Assembly: GCF_025352425.1 (NCBI RefSeq)
Contig: NZ_JANXTI010000022.1
Coordinates: 1 to 64,000 of the forward strand
Direction of reading: 5' to 3'
DNA from: Flavobacterium sp.
Lineage (GTDB): Bacteria; Bacteroidota; Bacteroidia; Flavobacteriales; Flavobacteriaceae
DNA length: 64,000 bases
Shown: in pieces, positions 38,406 to 47,897 of the stretch
Layout: every line of letters begins with the position of its first letter
Position numbering within the stretch: the first letter of the stretch is position 1
Translations under genes and position numbers: made by a program
The notes under the pieces: model-generated
What the model was told of the DNA's origin: nothing
Seen by the model: the letters and a program-made list of their open reading frames with translations, nothing else
Database searches by the model: none

Positions 38406-39350
38406 TTAATTTTGAATTAATCCTCTTCCTGTTTTTTGAATTTTATTTTCGTTTTGAAATTCTTTGACCAAATTGTCTAAAATTCCATTGATAAAAATAC
38501 TGCTTTTTGGTGTTGAGTATTCTTTGGCAATTTCCAAATATTCGTTAATAGTAACCTTTACAGGAATTGAAGGGAATTTCAAAAATTCACAGATAGCCAT
38601 TTTTAAAATGATGGTATCAATTTCTGCAATTCTATCTGCATCCCAATTTGGCGTTTTGTCGATGTATTCTTTGGCCAGTTCGATTTCATTAAGCACCGTT
38701 TTTCTGAACAACGAGCTCACAAATTCTTGGTCTTCCTGGTCTTTATACAATTTTGGAACTCTAAAATCGTCTGCCTCTGAAATTTGCTTTAATTGCTTTA
38801 GAATTTGAGTATTCACAAGCGGAATATCATCAACCCAAGTTAGCTTATTATCTTCGAGATATTCGTATAACTTTTCATTTGGAGCAATCAATTCTGTAAA
38901 CATATCAACCACAAACTCTTTATCTTCTTCGAAAGAACTTTTTTTCGTGCTCATGTAATTCTGATACAACGAACTTTGTTTGATTTCGTTAAGTAAAATC
39001 AAAATATAATCGTCGTTCATCGACCAATTGGTAATTTTTCTTTTTTCTAAAGCAATGCTCAACGAGTTGTTTTCTTCCAATAGTAGAAGAATCGCATTAT
39101 TGACAAATTTTTTGTTGGGATTTTTTTCTTCTGGTGTAACTAAATGTTTTTTGCTTGAAGCGTCTAAAAAAACAACTTCCTTTTTTCTGATTTCAATAAG
39201 TGAAGACATCATAATTAGATACAAATCCTGAATACTATCAATACTGTGAAGCAAAAACTTCTCTTCCTTTTCAATATCATCAGAACTTTTTTGATGCAAT
39301 GCATAAATGGATTGCATTACTTTTACACGGATATGTCTTCTGTTTAACAC
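38406..39350 (-). CDS. nusB: Transcription antitermination factor NusB, long form
   Basis: 314 residues. The C-terminal 140 residues carry the NusB fold (LAKEYIDKTPNWDADRIAEIDTIILKMA shown here by its core NWDADRIAEID, then INEYLEIAKEYS and FINGILDNL). The N-terminal half opens with NRRHIRVKVMQSIYA, the RNA-binding start of NusB, followed by an insertion that makes Bacteroidetes versions twice the length of E. coli NusB. Binds boxA RNA with S10 in rRNA antitermination. First gene of the nusB-yajC unit. Confidence 0.93.
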   Translation of the reverse strand: MLNRRHIRVKVMQSIYALHQKSSDDIEKEEKFLLHSIDSIQDLYLIMMSSLIEIRKKEVVFLDASSKKHLVTPEEKNPNKKFVNNAILLLLEENNSLSIALEKRKITNWSMNDDYILILLNEIKQSSLYQNYMSTKKSSFEEDKEFVVDMFTELIAPNEKLYEYLEDNKLTWVDDIPLVNTQILKQLKQISEADDFRVPKLYKDQEDQEFVSSLFRKTVLNEIELAKEYIDKTPNWDADRIAEIDTIILKMAICEFLKFPSIPVKVTINEYLEIAKEYSTPKSSIFINGILDNLVKEFQNENKIQKTGRGLIQN

Positions 39351-39373
39351 CTGATAAGAACTTTAAAAATTAA

Positions 39374-39400
39374 CAAAGCGAAAGAAAATCTTTCGCTTTG
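39374..39400 (-). terminator. Perfect 12-bp hairpin between the dehydrogenase and nusB genes
   Basis: CAAAGCGAAAGA and TCTTTCGCTTTG with a 3-nt loop, 33 bp beyond the dehydrogenase stop. The T run on the minus strand is modest. Confidence 0.65.
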
Positions 39401-39432
39401 CAAAAATAGTAATATTTTATTCTGAAACGGCT

Positions 39433-40539
39433 TTATTTAGTAGCGTTTTCTTTTTTTCTTTGGTCAATTCGATTTTCAGCAATTTGCATCGCAGCTTGTT
39501 GTGTTGTTAAATTATTTTTATCGGCAAAACTGAAGATTTCAAGCGTAGTATTATAAATATTTTCCGTTTTTCTGATTGCTTCACCATCTGTATACTTATA
39601 CAATTCACCGTAAACATTTATTATTCCACCAGCATTTATCAAGAAATCCGGCGCATAAGTAATACCTCTTTCTCTTAAAATGGGTCCGTGAATTGCTTCC
39701 ACCGCTAATTGGTTGTTGGCCGCACCGGCAATTACTTTAGCTTTAATTTTATAAACTGTATCATCATTGATTGTTGCACCTAAAGCACAAGGGGAATAAA
39801 TATCAACATCCGCGCTGTACACATCGGCTCCCGTGAAAATTTTGGCTCCATATTTTGCTGCCATATTTTCCATTTTGTCCTGATGAATATCCGATACATA
39901 AACGATAGCTCCTTCATTTGTCAAATGGCTGATTAATGTTTCCCCAACATGACCATTTCCTTGTACTAAAACTTTTTTTCCGGCTAAACTATCTGAACCA
40001 TACTGATGCTTGGCTGCCGCTTTCATTCCCATATAAACGCCATAAGCTGTTACTGGAGAAGGGTTACCTGAACCTCCTTTTTCTATAGAAATTCCGGTAA
40101 CAAACTTAGTTACATCATGAATTCTATCCATATCTTCGGTGGTAGTTCCAACATCTTCAGCCGTGATGTATTTTCCGCTGAGCGAATTTACAAACTGACC
40201 AAAACGAGTGATTAATTCCGGAGTTTTATCTGTTTTTGAATCGCCAATAATTACGGCTTTTCCACCACCCAGATTCAAACCTGTTATTGCAGATTTATAA
40301 GTCATTCCACGTGAAAGACGTAAAACATCATTCAAAGCTTCCCATTCGTTCGCGTATTTCCACATTCTGGTACCGCCAAGTGCCGGTCCCATTACAGTAT
40401 TGTGTATTCCAATAATTGCTTTTAATCCTGTATCTTTGTCATTACAAAAAACAATTTGTTCATGATTATCAAAGGATAACTGACCAAAAACTGGATCCGT
40501 TTTTTTGAGTTCTGCCGGTGTAGTAGTTTCTGATGTCAT
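39433..40539 (-). CDS. Glu/Leu/Phe/Val dehydrogenase (leucine dehydrogenase-like)
   Basis: 368 residues, NAD-dependent oxidative deamination of a branched-chain or aromatic amino acid. The catalytic region has GPALGGTRMW and MTYKSAITGLNLGGGKAVI with the active Lys, plus TAEDVG. The Rossmann fold shows VQGNGHVGETL. Length is in the range of leucine dehydrogenases. The exact substrate is not decided by sequence alone. Monocistronic, with a hairpin downstream and a 187-bp gap to the divergent ABC gene. Confidence 0.9.
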   Translation of the reverse strand: MTSETTTPAELKKTDPVFGQLSFDNHEQIVFCNDKDTGLKAIIGIHNTVMGPALGGTRMWKYANEWEALNDVLRLSRGMTYKSAITGLNLGGGKAVIIGDSKTDKTPELITRFGQFVNSLSGKYITAEDVGTTTEDMDRIHDVTKFVTGISIEKGGSGNPSPVTAYGVYMGMKAAAKHQYGSDSLAGKKVLVQGNGHVGETLISHLTNEGAIVYVSDIHQDKMENMAAKYGAKIFTGADVYSADVDIYSPCALGATINDDTVYKIKAKVIAGAANNQLAVEAIHGPILRERGITYAPDFLINAGGIINVYGELYKYTDGEAIRKTENIYNTTLEIFSFADKNNLTTQQAAMQIAENRIDQRKKENATK

Positions 40540-40726
40540 TTGTGAATTTATTAGGCTTTTTTAAAAAGTCAGTACAAAATTAAAATTTTATTCAATTAAT
40601 TTCACTTCAATTAAATATAATTGTTGATTTATTAATAAAATCCCTTAAAATCAAGAATATAATAATTGAATTATCGTTTACAATTTAACAATAAACGCCT
40701 AATTAATCCATTTCCATTAATTTTAA

Positions 40727-42484
40727 ATGAAAGAACTTCAGTATTTAAACAAATATTTTGTCAAATATAAATTTCGGTTTTTATTAGGAATTGCTATTAC
40801 GATTGTTGCGCAAATTTTTATGCTCTTTACGCCTAAACTAATCAGCAAATCTTTTAAAGCCATAGAAGATTTTCATAAAAACAATTTGAGTAATGAAGTA
40901 GTTAAAACTGAATTAATCCACAATGTTTATTGGATTATTGGCACCACTTTGATTGCCGGTGTATTAACGTTCCTAATGCGGCAAACTCTTATCGTAATGT
41001 CGCGTCATGTCGAATTTGATCTGAAGAATGAAGTCTTCCAACATTATGAAGTTCTTGACCAGAATTTTTATAAACGCAACCGAACAGGCGATTTGATGAA
41101 CCGCATAAGTGAAGACGTCGGAAAAGTCAGAATGTATGTTGGACCGGCCGTGATGTACACCATCAATACCTTTATAAGGTTTACAGTAGTCATTATATAT
41201 ATGTATAATGTTTCACCGCGTCTGACATTATATACTATTCTGCCGTTGCCAATTCTTGCTTTTATAATTTTTAAATTGAGTCAGGAAATCAATAAGCGTA
41301 GTACAATTTTCCAGCAATATTTATCAAAGGTATCTAGTTTTACCCAGGAAATATTTTCTGGAATTCGGGTGGTAAAAGCCTATGCTTTAGAAAATCAATA
41401 CCAAAATAATTTAGATGATTTAGCCAAAGAAAGCAAATCCAAAAGCATGAGTTTGGCTGGTGTACAATCACTTTTTGGACCTTTAATGTTAGCTTTGATT
41501 GGTGTAAGTAACCTAACGGTGATTTATTTTGGCGGAATGATGTACATTGATGGAACCATAAAAAGCATTGGAACCATTGCCGAATTTATTTTGTATGTCA
41601 ATATGCTGACTTGGCCGGTAGCTTCTATTGGCTGGGTTTCTTCGATGATTCAGGAAGCTGAAGCTTCACAAAAAAGGATTAATGAGTTCCTTAAAATTGA
41701 ACCAGAAATCAAAAACAAAATCCCTGAAAAAACAAACATACAAGGTAGTATCGAATTCCAAAATGTAAGTTTCATCTATGAAGATACTGAAATCAAAGCA
41801 CTGCAAAACATCTCTTTTACCGTGAAAAAAGGAGAAACCCTGGCGATTTTAGGGAAAACAGGTTCAGGAAAATCGAGCATTTTATCATTGATTACCCGAA
41901 TGTATGATATCAAAGAAGGAACAATTACCATCGATGGCAAAAAGATTGACGAAGTTAATTTATATGATTTGCGAAACAGCATTGGCATTGTGCCGCAGGA
42001 TGCATTTCTTTTCTCGGATACTATAAAAAACAACATCAAATTTGGAAAAGAAAATGCCACAGATGACGAAGTAATAAATGCCTCCAAAAAAGCAGTAGTT
42101 CATGACAATATCGTGAATTTCGGCAAGCAATACGAAACCATTTTAGGAGAAAGAGGCATCACACTTTCAGGCGGTCAAAAGCAGCGGGTTTCTATTGCAC
42201 GGGCAATTATCAAGAACCCTGGAATTTTATTGTTTGACGATTGTCTTTCAGCAGTTGATACCGAAACGGAAGAACAGATCTTGAATAATTTACTTGAAAT
42301 TTCAAAAGACAAAACCACAATCATTGTCAGTCACAGGGTGTCTTCTGCTAAAAATGCAGATAAAATAATCATTCTCGACGAGGGGCAAATCATTCAAGAA
42401 GGCACTCATAATCAATTAGTAAACCAAGGCGGTTATTATGCCGAATTGTACGCTAAACAACTTTCGGAAAAAGAATTAAATTAA
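40727..42484 (+). CDS. MsbA-like ABC exporter, fused membrane and ATPase domains
   Basis: 585 residues. N-terminal membrane domain of about six segments (1-310), including the coupling-helix motif NRTGDLMNRISEDVGKVR (residues near 120-137). ATPase domain with Walker A LGKTGSGKSS, Q loop PQDAFLF, signature LSGGQKQR, Walker B ILLFDDCLSAVD and SHRVSS. Homodimeric exporter, probably for lipids or drugs; the substrate cannot be told from sequence. Stands alone. Confidence 0.93.
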   Translation: MKELQYLNKYFVKYKFRFLLGIAITIVAQIFMLFTPKLISKSFKAIEDFHKNNLSNEVVKTELIHNVYWIIGTTLIAGVLTFLMRQTLIVMSRHVEFDLKNEVFQHYEVLDQNFYKRNRTGDLMNRISEDVGKVRMYVGPAVMYTINTFIRFTVVIIYMYNVSPRLTLYTILPLPILAFIIFKLSQEINKRSTIFQQYLSKVSSFTQEIFSGIRVVKAYALENQYQNNLDDLAKESKSKSMSLAGVQSLFGPLMLALIGVSNLTVIYFGGMMYIDGTIKSIGTIAEFILYVNMLTWPVASIGWVSSMIQEAEASQKRINEFLKIEPEIKNKIPEKTNIQGSIEFQNVSFIYEDTEIKALQNISFTVKKGETLAILGKTGSGKSSILSLITRMYDIKEGTITIDGKKIDEVNLYDLRNSIGIVPQDAFLFSDTIKNNIKFGKENATDDEVINASKKAVVHDNIVNFGKQYETILGERGITLSGGQKQRVSIARAIIKNPGILLFDDCLSAVDTETEEQILNNLLEISKDKTTIIVSHRVSSAKNADKIIILDEGQIIQEGTHNQLVNQGGYYAELYAKQLSEKELN

Positions 42485-42554
42485 TTGTTGTTTTGTAACA
42501 AAAAAATTACCATTTTTGAACTGTTTACAAACACTATTAATTGACTGAAAGAAT

Positions 42555-42938
42555 ATGAGAGAAAACGACATGTTAGAAAAAGATGAGATTTTTTCTAAAG
42601 TTTTAAGAGCCGGAAGAAGAACTTATTTCTTCGATGTGAGAGCAACAAAGGCTGACGATTACTACATAACCATTACCGAAAGTAAAAAATTCACTGAAGA
42701 AGATGGTTCTTTTCACTTCAAAAAACACAAAATTTATTTATACAAGGAAGATTTCGCTGCCTTTTCTGAAATTTTAGAAGAAATGACTGCTTATGTTTTG
42801 AACAATAAAGGCGAAGAAGTAATCTCTGAAAGACACCAAAAAGATTTTAAAAGAGAATACCAACAAGAAACGGAAACCTCAGAAGAGAAACCAGCTTCGG
42901 AAAAAAGTTTCACCGATATTGATTTTGACGATATCTAA
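42555..42938 (+). CDS. DUF3276 (PUR-alpha-like) nucleic-acid-binding protein
   Basis: 127 residues. The single PUR-like repeat is seen as IFSKVLRAGRRTYFFDVRAT...DYYITITESKKF and HFKKHKIYLYKEDFAAFSEIL (each quoted in part). Bacteroidetes and spirochaete members of this family bind single-stranded or RNA targets. The last 30 residues are acidic and disordered. ATG 42555 is used; an internal ATG at 42570 is also possible. It may be a post-transcriptional regulator. Confidence 0.85.
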   Translation: MRENDMLEKDEIFSKVLRAGRRTYFFDVRATKADDYYITITESKKFTEEDGSFHFKKHKIYLYKEDFAAFSEILEEMTAYVLNNKGEEVISERHQKDFKREYQQETETSEEKPASEKSFTDIDFDDI

Positions 42939-42961
42939 AAAAAGTAACCAGTAATAAGTGA

Positions 42962-42994
42962 TAAGTCCAAAGCTATTTAGTTTTGGACTTTTTT
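42962..42994. terminator. Bidirectional terminator
   Basis: AAGTCCAAA (42963-42971) pairs with TTTGGACTT (42982-42990), followed by a T run. It separates two convergent genes. Confidence 0.8.
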
Positions 42995-42997
42995 CTT

Positions 42998-43348
42998 TTA
43001 TCCAATCCGCAAACCATTCTTTACTTTTAAATCTGAACTAAGCAAAACAATATCATCTTCGTTTACTGATCCTAAGACTAAGCATTCACTCATGAAATTT
43101 CCAATTTGTTTCTTTGGAAAATTGACAACTGCAACAATTTGCTTTCCAACTAAAGCTTCTTTGCCATAACGTTTTGTGATTTGTGCCGATGATTTTTTAA
43201 TCCCAATCTCGGTTCCAAAATCAATCGTCAATTGATAGGCTGATTTCCTGGCTTCGGGAAAATCATTGACTTCGATAATTGTTCCGATTCGCATTTCTAC
43301 TTTTTCAAATTCGCTCCATTGCAGCAATTGATTCGTATTGTTTTCCAT
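42998..43348 (-). CDS. CsaA-like tRNA-binding domain protein
   Basis: 116 residues from ATG 43348. A longer in-frame start at 43474 adds a stretch without domain match that reaches into the divergent glgA start. OB-fold tRNA-binding domain: FEKVEMRIGTIIEV, QLTIDFGTEIGIKKSSAQIT (in part), VVNFPKKQIGNFMSECLVLG. CsaA has chaperone-like activity and the fold binds tRNA-like structures. Soluble cytoplasmic protein. Confidence 0.87.
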   Translation of the reverse strand: MENNTNQLLQWSEFEKVEMRIGTIIEVNDFPEARKSAYQLTIDFGTEIGIKKSSAQITKRYGKEALVGKQIVAVVNFPKKQIGNFMSECLVLGSVNEDDIVLLSSDLKVKNGLRIG

Positions 43349-43451
43349 AGTTTTAAATGGTTTCTTTACTAAAACATAATCCAAAAGTTGAATATATTTT
43401 ATACTTTTAAGAATTGTATGCAATGTATAAAAATCCTCTAAAAGTAACGTT

Positions 43452-44678
43452 ATGAAAATTGCCTTGTTTACCAATGAATTTCCTCCGAATATTTATGGTG
43501 GTGCGGGTGTGCATATTGATTTTCTAAGTCAGGAATTAGCTAAATTGGGGCAAGTAGAAGTACGTTGTTTTGGAACCCAACAAGAACACGATGCATCGAT
43601 GAATGTTTTGGAAATTCAATCTTCGCTTACTAAACCTGAAGATGACAAAAACCCACACATCAGGATGTTTCATAATCTGAGCCGCAATGTGGAAATGTCG
43701 CAACATACTTTAGATGCTGATGTTATTCATTGCCACACTTGGTACACGCATTTAGCCGGAATATTTTCGAGGGAATTGTTGCAATCGCCATTGATATTAA
43801 CGACACATAGTTTAGAAACCCACCGTCCATGGAAAGTGGAACAATTGGGCAACGGTTATTTTCTTTCGCGTTGGATTGAAAACCATGCCTATAATACTGC
43901 TGACGGAATAATAGCTGTAAGCCAACAAATGAAAACAGATGTTATAGAAGCCTACGGAGTTTCACCCGAAAAAGTAACCGTAATCCATAACGGTATTGAT
44001 CCCGATTTTTACCAACCTACTTTTGACAATGATTTGCTTTCAGCATATAATATAAATCCTGATATTCCTTTTGTACTTTTTGTGGGGCGCATTACGCGTC
44101 AAAAAGGAATCTCACAATTGATTTCTGCGGCCAAATATTTCAATCCAGATTGCCAGATTGTGCTTTGTGCAGGTGCACCGGATACGCCTGAAATTGCACA
44201 AGAAACTGAAGAACTTATTGCCAATTTAAAAGCGAATCGGGATGGTGTGATTCTGATTTCGGAGATGCTGCCTCGTGAAAAAATAAAAGTGCTTTATAGT
44301 CATGCCAGGGTTTTTGCCTGCCCTTCCTTGTATGAGCCATTCGGAATAATCAATCTCGAAGCCATGTCGTGCGAAACTCCGGTCGTTGGAAGCGCAGTTG
44401 GTGGCATTCCGGAAATTATAGCTGAAGGCGAAACAGGCTATTTAATTCCACTTGAAAGTATTTCAAGAACCGATTTCAATCCGAAACATCCGGAAGCTTT
44501 TCAAAAGAATTTTGCTGCCAAAATCAATCAATTATTGGATGATGAAAATTTGGCCAACCAAATGGGAAAAGCAGGAAGGAAAAGTGTTCTGGAAAAATTC
44601 AGCTGGGAATCGATCGCCAAAACAACCTTTAACTATTATGAACAGGTAATCGCAACATTCGAAAAAGAAAAAGCCTAA
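43452..44678 (+). CDS. glgA: Glycogen synthase, GT4-type glycosyltransferase
   Basis: 408 residues, GT-B fold. N-terminal FTNEFPPNIYGGAGVHIDFL and the later nucleotide-sugar site (FVGRITRQKGISQL, then CPSLYEPFGIINLEAM with the catalytic Glu pair) are visible. It is of the short actinobacterial-type synthase family rather than E. coli GlgA. The next gene is glgC, which makes ADP-glucose, supporting alpha-glucan synthesis. No branching enzyme gene is in the window. Confidence 0.88.
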   Translation: MKIALFTNEFPPNIYGGAGVHIDFLSQELAKLGQVEVRCFGTQQEHDASMNVLEIQSSLTKPEDDKNPHIRMFHNLSRNVEMSQHTLDADVIHCHTWYTHLAGIFSRELLQSPLILTTHSLETHRPWKVEQLGNGYFLSRWIENHAYNTADGIIAVSQQMKTDVIEAYGVSPEKVTVIHNGIDPDFYQPTFDNDLLSAYNINPDIPFVLFVGRITRQKGISQLISAAKYFNPDCQIVLCAGAPDTPEIAQETEELIANLKANRDGVILISEMLPREKIKVLYSHARVFACPSLYEPFGIINLEAMSCETPVVGSAVGGIPEIIAEGETGYLIPLESISRTDFNPKHPEAFQKNFAAKINQLLDDENLANQMGKAGRKSVLEKFSWESIAKTTFNYYEQVIATFEKEKA

Positions 44679-44693
44679 AGTAACAATGAGGAT

Positions 44694-44719
44694 GAGATTG
44701 CTTCGTTCCTCGCAATGAC
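44694..44719. repeat. Dispersed repeat of the GATTGCTTCGTTCCTCGC type
   Basis: Lies in the 48-bp gap between glgA and glgC. The sequence (reverse sense: GTCATTGCGAGGAACGAAG) is one I recognise as recurring in many unrelated bacterial genomes as an intergenic repeat. Only one copy is seen in this window. Confidence 0.55.
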
Positions 44720-44726
44720 ATAAGAA

Positions 44727-46001
44727 ATGATAAATAAAAGTACATTAGCCATAATTTTAGGCGGCGGGCAAGGTTCCAGATTAGCACCACTAACCCAAAC
44801 GCGTTCCAAACCCGCCGTTCCGATTGCAGGGAAATACCGTTTGGTAGATATTCCTATTTCCAATTGTATCAATTCTGATATCAAAAGGATGTTTGTACTG
44901 ACGCAATTCAATTCGGCTTCACTAAATCAACATATTAAAAACACCTACCATTTTAGTCATTTCAGTACTGCTTTTGTAGATATCCTTGCGGCCGAACAAA
45001 CGCCTGATAATATTACCTGGTTTCAGGGAACAGCTGATGCAGTGCGCCAATGTATGCATCATTTTATGAACCATGATTTTGATTATGCGTTAATATTATC
45101 GGGCGATCAATTGTATCAGATGGATTTTAACGCGATGATAAAAGCGCATCATGATGCAGGGGCGAATATCACAATCGCAACCTTACCGGTAACCGCCAAA
45201 GAAGCACCGGAATTTGGCATCCTAAAAACAGATTCTGAGAATTATATCACTTCATTTATCGAAAAACCAAATGCGGGTTTACTACCGGAATGGACATCTG
45301 AAGTCAGCGAAGAATCTGCATCTGAAGGAAAACATTATTTGGCCTCCATGGGGATTTACATTTTCAATAAGAACTTGTTGGTAGACTTGATGAGAAATCC
45401 TGACACTAAGGATTTTGGTAAAGAAATTATTCCGCAAGCCATTGGAAATCAGAAAATATTAAGCTATCAATATGAAGGGTATTGGACAGACATCGGAAAT
45501 ATTGATTCCTTTTTTGAAGCGAATTTGGGTTTAACCGATGATATTCCGAAATTTAATCTTTTTGATAATTCGAGTAAAATTTATACCCGCGCCCGGGTTT
45601 TGCCACCGTCAAAAATTTCGGGTGCTTCCACGATTGACAAATCCGTTATAGCTGAAGGTTGCATTCTAAACGGAGCCACGATTGAACATTCGGTTATTGG
45701 TATCAGAAGCCGTATCGGATATGGCTCAACGGTTATTAATTCGTATCTTATGGGAAATGATTATTATCAAAATCTGGAAGAAATCAGAACCAATTCTTTA
45801 CATGGCATCATCAATATTGGGATTGGCGAAAGATGTTTTATAAACAACACTATTGTAGATAAAGATTGCCGGATAGGAAATGATGTTCGACTCAATGGCG
45901 GAAAACATTTAGAGGATAAGGAAACAGATTTATATACCATAAAAGACGGAATTATTGTAGTCAGGAAAGGTGCCATTCTTCCAGATGGATTTACAGTATA
46001 A
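44727..46001 (+). CDS. glgC: Glucose-1-phosphate adenylyltransferase
   Basis: 424 residues. Makes ADP-glucose from glucose-1-phosphate and ATP. N-terminal nucleotidyltransferase signature LGGGQGSRLAPLTQTRSKPA, IPISNCINSDI, and a substrate site FIEKP. A C-terminal left-handed beta-helix of hexapeptide repeats (SVIAEGCILNGATIEHSVIG region). It follows glgA by 48 bp, probably one operon, and ends at a strong terminator. Confidence 0.95.
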   Translation: MINKSTLAIILGGGQGSRLAPLTQTRSKPAVPIAGKYRLVDIPISNCINSDIKRMFVLTQFNSASLNQHIKNTYHFSHFSTAFVDILAAEQTPDNITWFQGTADAVRQCMHHFMNHDFDYALILSGDQLYQMDFNAMIKAHHDAGANITIATLPVTAKEAPEFGILKTDSENYITSFIEKPNAGLLPEWTSEVSEESASEGKHYLASMGIYIFNKNLLVDLMRNPDTKDFGKEIIPQAIGNQKILSYQYEGYWTDIGNIDSFFEANLGLTDDIPKFNLFDNSSKIYTRARVLPPSKISGASTIDKSVIAEGCILNGATIEHSVIGIRSRIGYGSTVINSYLMGNDYYQNLEEIRTNSLHGIINIGIGERCFINNTIVDKDCRIGNDVRLNGGKHLEDKETDLYTIKDGIIVVRKGAILPDGFTV

Positions 46002-46003
46002 AT

Positions 46004-46030
46004 AAAAAACACTCTAAATGAGTGTTTTTT
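46004..46030. terminator. Bidirectional terminator after glgC
   Basis: AAAAAACACTC pairs with GAGTGTTTTTT around TAAAT, serving glgC and the convergent cytochrome gene. Confidence 0.88.
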
Positions 46031-46035
46031 ATTTA

Positions 46036-46359
46036 TTAATTCATAGTTAGATAATTGTATATTTTTTGCCCCTGCATATCATCCAGATGCGCTTTCTTCT
46101 GCATACGTGCCACGATGGGCTTCCACTCTTCAGTAGAGAAGTCCTTTGAATCATATAATTTATGGCATTTGGCACAATTGTTTTCGTATAAATTCTGTCC
46201 TTCGGCTAATTCGGGAGTCATTACTGTTGCTATTTTAACTGCTGTTGTTGTCGCAGCTGGTTCGCTTTTTTTAACTTCTGTAGTGGGGACACTTGATTTA
46301 GAAGCGCACGAATAAATTATTACAGCAAAAACGGCTAAGGCGATTACATTATATTTCAT
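46036..46359 (-). CDS. Small c-type cytochrome lipoprotein
   Basis: 107 residues. Lipoprotein signal ending IIYSC, a flexible Ser/Thr/Ala linker, then a single heme site NNCAKCHKLY and a downstream Met (ARMQKKAHLDD region) that may be the distal ligand. Probably anchored at the periplasmic face and used in electron transfer. Monocistronic. Confidence 0.85.
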   Translation of the reverse strand: MKYNVIALAVFAVIIYSCASKSSVPTTEVKKSEPAATTTAVKIATVMTPELAEGQNLYENNCAKCHKLYDSKDFSTEEWKPIVARMQKKAHLDDMQGQKIYNYLTMN

Positions 46360-46381
46360 GGTTTTTGTTTTGGGTAAATAT

Positions 46382-46414
46382 AAAAAAATCCCAATAGATT
46401 TTTATTGGGATTTC
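46382..46414 (-). terminator. Terminator of the peptidylprolyl isomerase gene
   Basis: ATCCCAATA and TATTGGGAT with a short loop. Reading on the minus strand, seven T follow. Confidence 0.85.
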
Positions 46415-46439
46415 AATATTTAATCAAATTTTGAATGTT

Positions 46440-47372
46440 TTACTTAACATCCATCAATTCAACATCAAACACTAAAGTAGCATCAGGTGGAATTACACCG
46501 CCCGCACCACTTGGTCCATATCCCAAATAAGATGGAATAACAAAACGAGCTTTGTCTCCAACTTTTAAAAGAGCAATTCCTTCATCCCATCCTTCAATAA
46601 CCTGACCTTGACCCAATCTGAATTCAATTGGTTTTTTTCTTGGATAAGAGGAATCAAATACTTTTCCGTTTTCTAAAGAACCTTCGTAATGAACAGAAAC
46701 GGTTTTACCACTTTCAGCTTGTTTTCCAGAACCTGTTTGAATCATTTTATAACGCAGACCGCTTTCTGTTTTATCAAAACCGGCAGCTAATTTTTCCATT
46801 GACGCTTCAGCAATTTTTTTGGCTTCTTCGATTTTTTTCTGACGGGAACCTTCAAAAGTACGGAAGGCTTCGATAGCATTCCATTTTTGCGCCTCTTCTC
46901 CAACTCTGATGATTTCTATACTTTCTATCAAATCGCCTTGAGCCACAGCATCAACAACATCCTGTCCTTCAACAACGTTTCCAAAAACCGTGTGCTTTCC
47001 ATCTAACCAATTTGTTGGAACATGCGTAATAAAAAATTGAGAACCATTACTTCCCGGACCCGAATTTGCCATAGACAAAACCCCTGGTTTATCGTGTTTT
47101 AAGGTTGGATGAAACTCATCGTCAAAGTTATAACCAGGACCACCGGTTCCAATTCCTTGTGGGCACCCACCCTGAACCATGAAATCCGGAATTACCCGGT
47201 GAAATTTTAACCCATCGTAATATGGTTTTCCCATTGGCTTTGCTGAATTTTCCAATTGTCCTTCGGCTAATCCAACAAAATTCCCTACTGTTCCTGGTGT
47301 CAAATCGTGTGTTAGTTTTACTAAAATCGAACCTTTAGTTGTGTTGAATTTAGCGTATATTCCATTTTCCAT
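46440..47372 (-). CDS. Peptidylprolyl isomerase: cyclophilin fused to FKBP
   Basis: 310 residues with no signal peptide, so probably cytoplasmic. Residues 1-157 are a cyclophilin ([30 protein letters not shown]). A charged helical linker spans 158-200. Residues 205-310 are an FKBP domain ([40 protein letters not shown]). Both halves keep active-site residues. A -7 box lies upstream. Accelerates prolyl isomerisation in protein folding; two families in one chain may act jointly on one client. Confidence 0.93.
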   Translation of the reverse strand: MENGIYAKFNTTKGSILVKLTHDLTPGTVGNFVGLAEGQLENSAKPMGKPYYDGLKFHRVIPDFMVQGGCPQGIGTGGPGYNFDDEFHPTLKHDKPGVLSMANSGPGSNGSQFFITHVPTNWLDGKHTVFGNVVEGQDVVDAVAQGDLIESIEIIRVGEEAQKWNAIEAFRTFEGSRQKKIEEAKKIAEASMEKLAAGFDKTESGLRYKMIQTGSGKQAESGKTVSVHYEGSLENGKVFDSSYPRKKPIEFRLGQGQVIEGWDEGIALLKVGDKARFVIPSYLGYGPSGAGGVIPPDATLVFDVELMDVK

Positions 47373-47397
47373 AGTTTATATTTTTAAAAATGCTGTG

Positions 47398-47405
47398 CAA
47401 AGGTA
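47398..47405 (-). promoter_or_regulatory. -7 promoter box of the isomerase gene
   Basis: TACCTTTG on the minus strand, 25 bp before ATG 47372. Confidence 0.5.
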
Positions 47406-47418
47406 CTATATAAAATTG

Positions 47419-47426
47419 TAATTTTG
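47419..47426 (+). promoter_or_regulatory. -7 promoter box of the DUF1569 gene
   Basis: TAATTTTG, 21 bp before ATG 47448. It is back to back with the divergent isomerase promoter. Confidence 0.5.
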
Positions 47427-47447
47427 GATACCAAATAAAACGAAAAC

Positions 47448-47897
47448 ATGAGTTCCATTTACAACAAAACCGACAACGAAATTATTATTTCAAGAATCAA
47501 TAAGCTTTCTCCCGACAGCCCAGCACAATGGGGTAAAATGACTGTAGACCAGATGCTTTCTCATTGCCAGGCACCCATAGATTTTGCTATGGGAAATACT
47601 CCGATGAAAGCCAATTTTCTAATGCGTCTTATTGGGAAAATGATAAAAAATAAGGTTTTAGGCGGCACCGAATTCAAGAAAAACAGCCCAACAGCTCCAA
47701 GCTTTATCAGAACCGAAGTATATGACTTTGAGCAAACCAAAAATGAACTTATCCAAAAAATTTCTATTTTTTCGGATAAGGGAAAAGATGCTATCAAAAC
47801 TACTAATCATCCGTTCTTTGGCGAACTGACTTATGACGAATGGAGCAAAATGCATACTATGCATCTTAATCATCATTTGAAGCAGTTTGGAGTGTAG
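47448..47897 (+). CDS. DUF1569 (DinB-like) protein
   Basis: 149 residues, four-helix DinB/YfiT-like fold. Candidate metal ligands are His in MLSHCQAPID, His in TTNHPFFGEL and His in MHLNHHLKQFGV. Soluble. The family is of unknown biochemical role, with relatives in thiol-transfer or metal-dependent chemistry. The stop codon overlaps the first bases of the structured element that follows. Confidence 0.82.
   Translation: MSSIYNKTDNEIIISRINKLSPDSPAQWGKMTVDQMLSHCQAPIDFAMGNTPMKANFLMRLIGKMIKNKVLGGTEFKKNSPTAPSFIRTEVYDFEQTKNELIQKISIFSDKGKDAIKTTNHPFFGELTYDEWSKMHTMHLNHHLKQFGV

Noticed and set aside
44675..44911. Minus-strand frame overlapping glgC start
   Set aside because: It is antisense to the conserved glgC N-terminus and the dispersed repeat.
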